Assembly (NCBI GenBank): GCA_028280945.1
Contig: JANQKV010000049.1
Coordinates: forward strand, 186,001-250,000
From: Opitutaceae bacterium
GTDB taxonomy: Bacteria; Verrucomicrobiota; Verrucomicrobiia; Opitutales; Opitutaceae
Direction: 5' to 3'
Length of the DNA: 64,000 bases
Shown here piece after piece: positions 62,700 through 64,000 of this stretch. The translations under genes and the position numbers were made by a program. The notes under the pieces were generated by a model. That model was not told where the DNA came from and searched no databases. It worked only from the letters and a program-made list of their open reading frames with translations. How positions within the stretch are numbered: position 1 is the stretch's first letter; each line of letters opens with the position of its first letter.

Positions 62700-62725
62700 T
62701 GCACTTGTGAATAACCGGTGAATAA
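62686..62725. promoter_or_regulatory. Cluster of three DnaA-box-like 9-mers
   Basis: TTATTCACC (62686-62694, plus), TTATTCACA (62714-62706, minus) and TTATTCACC (62725-62717, minus). The middle one fits the TTATNCACA consensus exactly and the others differ only in the last base. The first two form a perfect 8-bp inverted repeat and the last two are spaced 11 bp apart, one helical turn. AT-rich sequence lies to the left (62668-62690). The cluster sits between the candidate RNA and hrpB. Confidence 0.5.
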
Positions 62726-62792
62726 CTTCGTCCGACGGTGGCATGGCTTTGGCTTGATAAGAGGGTTGGGCGCATGAGGGATGAGGCTGTCC

Positions 62793-64000
62793 ATGGACCC
62801 TCGCGAACTTCCCATCCACGAAGCGGAATCTGACTTGTTGGCGGGGTTGCGCACCCACGGCCGGGTGATCCTGTCGGCTCCCACCGGCTCGGGCAAGTCT
62901 ACCCAGGTGCCGCGGATGCTGCTGCGTCATGGATTTCTGAATACGGGACAGGTCGTGGTCCTGCAGCCGCGTCGCTTGGCTGCGCGCATGCTGGCGAAGC
63001 GCGTCGCCGAAGAAGAGAACGTGCCGTTGGGGGCGGAAGTGGGTTACCAGATCCGACTCGAGAATCGCACGTCGGCGCGGACCAAAATTCGGTTTGTCAC
63101 GGAGGGTGTGCTGCTGCGGCAAATGACATCCGACCCGCAGCTTCGCGGCGTGAGTGCCGTGATTTTTGACGAGTTCCACGAACGCCACTTGGATGGGGAC
63201 ATTGGTTTGGCGCGGACGCGAATGATTCAAGCCACGGTCAGACCGGATCTGAAAATCATCGTAATGTCGGCCACGCTCGCGCGTGCACGGCTGCGTGAGT
63301 TCCTGGCGCCTTGTGCGGTGGTGGAGTCGGCGGGTCGAATGTATCCGGTGGAGATTCGCCATTGGCCACGCACGCCAAACTTCGATCGCGAGCCGGTGTG
63401 GGACCTGGCTGCGCAAGCGGTGGGGCAAGCGATTGAATCCACGGATGGACACCTGCTGGTTTTCATGCCGGGAGCCTATGAAATCAGCCGCACGGTGCGC
63501 GCCTTGCAGGAGAGGAGGGAACTGCGTGGTTTTCGGGTGTTGCCTCTGCATGGCGAGTTGCCAGCCGATCGGCAGGACGAGGCGGTGGGTCGCAGTGACC
63601 AGCGCAAAATCATTGTCGCCACCAATGTGGCGGAAACCTCGCTTACCATTGATGGCGTAACCGGCGTGGTGGATGCAGGATTGGCTCGCATTGCCCGCTT
63701 CGATCCACGACGCGGAATCAACACGCTGTTGATTGAAAAGATATCACGGGCCAGTGCCGATCAACGCGCGGGGCGGGCGGGCCGCACGGCACCCGGTGTC
63801 TGCTGGCGCCTTTGGACGGAGCGGGACCACGCGGATCGTCTCGAACATGAGAAGCCTGAGGTACACCGGGTGGATTTGGCCGAGAGCGTACTTATGCTGA
63901 AGGGAGCGGGGATCGATGACTTGGATGCGTTTGGTTGGTTTGAAGCCCCCGTGGCATCGTCGCTCGCGCGGGCCATCACGTTGTTGCAGGACCTGGGAGC
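62793..64000 (+). CDS. hrpB: ATP-dependent helicase HrpB (N-terminal part, runs off right edge)
   Basis: 402 codons are present with no stop before the window end; HrpB is normally about 800-850 residues. The ATG at 62793 has GAGG six bases upstream; an in-frame ATG at 62781 is the alternative. DEAH-box motifs in order: SAPTGSGKSTQVP (Walker A, about 25-37), 'VLQPRRLAARMLAKRVA', DEFHERHLDGD (DExH), MSATLA, 'VATNVAETSLTIDGVTGVVD' and QRAGRAGRTAPG (motif VI). HrpB belongs to the DEAH/RHA-type helicases; its cellular role is poorly defined in most bacteria. Confidence 0.95.
   Translation, partial: MDPRELPIHEAESDLLAGLRTHGRVILSAPTGSGKSTQVPRMLLRHGFLNTGQVVVLQPRRLAARMLAKRVAEEENVPLGAEVGYQIRLENRTSARTKIRFVTEGVLLRQMTSDPQLRGVSAVIFDEFHERHLDGDIGLARTRMIQATVRPDLKIIVMSATLARARLREFLAPCAVVESAGRMYPVEIRHWPRTPNFDREPVWDLAAQAVGQAIESTDGHLLVFMPGAYEISRTVRALQERRELRGFRVLPLHGELPADRQDEAVGRSDQRKIIVATNVAETSLTIDGVTGVVDAGLARIARFDPRRGINTLLIEKISRASADQRAGRAGRTAPGVCWRLWTERDHADRLEHEKPEVHRVDLAESVLMLKGAGIDDLDAFGWFEAPVASSLARAITLLQDLG

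Overview
The window is about 60% GC and reads as a chromosomal segment of a Verrucomicrobiota bacterium, most likely Opitutaceae or a close relative. This placement is inferred from gene content: secreted polysaccharide lyase with tandem C-terminal Opitutaceae-style domains, two 3-keto-disaccharide-hydrolase (DUF1080) proteins, a GH52 xylosidase, an ADOP-type orphan permease, OpcA next to Zwf, and weak or absent Shine-Dalgarno sites. No rRNA, tRNA, CRISPR array, prophage or intact insertion sequence was seen.

Layout. 1-5132 is housekeeping: a partial ORF at the left edge, ychF, a divergent rpsP, then trmD-rplS and tkt, separated by strong intrinsic terminators and one REPIN-like palindrome. 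5224-14726 is a probable operon: a MarR regulator with its own palindrome, a complete RND tripartite pump (adaptor, inner-membrane pump, TolC-like channel) and a large AsmA-like envelope protein. 14796-19029 carries a very large secreted PL6 lyase and a DUF1080 protein. 19045-29150 holds a DASS anion transporter, an acyltransferase/AMP-ligase fusion, an esterase, a methyltransferase, an FAD oxidase, and a TonB-like protein followed by a chemoreceptor. 29246-37782 has smc, a TPR membrane protein, a GAF-GspE/PilB ATPase and yraN. 37882-41150 is a tight zwf-opcA-pgl operon (oxidative pentose phosphate pathway), complementing tkt upstream. 41139-49271 is mainly transport (ZIP, orphan ABC permease, SSS and GPH sugar symporters) with a lipocalin and a second DUF1080 protein. 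49436-50919 is gcvT-gcvH without gcvP. 50927-54393 pairs a D-mannonate dehydratase with a divergent GH52 beta-xylosidase; with the GPH and SSS symporters nearby this suggests glucuronoxylan use. 54496-59323 is small accessory genes, including an unknown exported protein, a 7TM protein with a four-cysteine tail, an SDR, a ParE-type toxin-antitoxin pair, VOC, SRPBCC and TfoX-like proteins. typA follows, then the only long gene-free stretch (61306-62792), then the first two thirds of hrpB running off the right edge.

The most unusual signal is in that gene-free stretch. On the minus strand, from roughly 62640 down to a perfect 10-bp intrinsic terminator with a T6 tail at 61762-61795, there is about 880 nt with no convincing ORF. 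It has at least nine local hairpins, several closed by GAAA tetraloops, and two mutually exclusive long pairings. It matches none of the motifs I know for RNase P RNA, tmRNA, SRP RNA, or group I or II introns. I read it as a candidate large structured non-coding RNA. Between it and hrpB sit three DnaA-box-like 9-mers within 40 bp.
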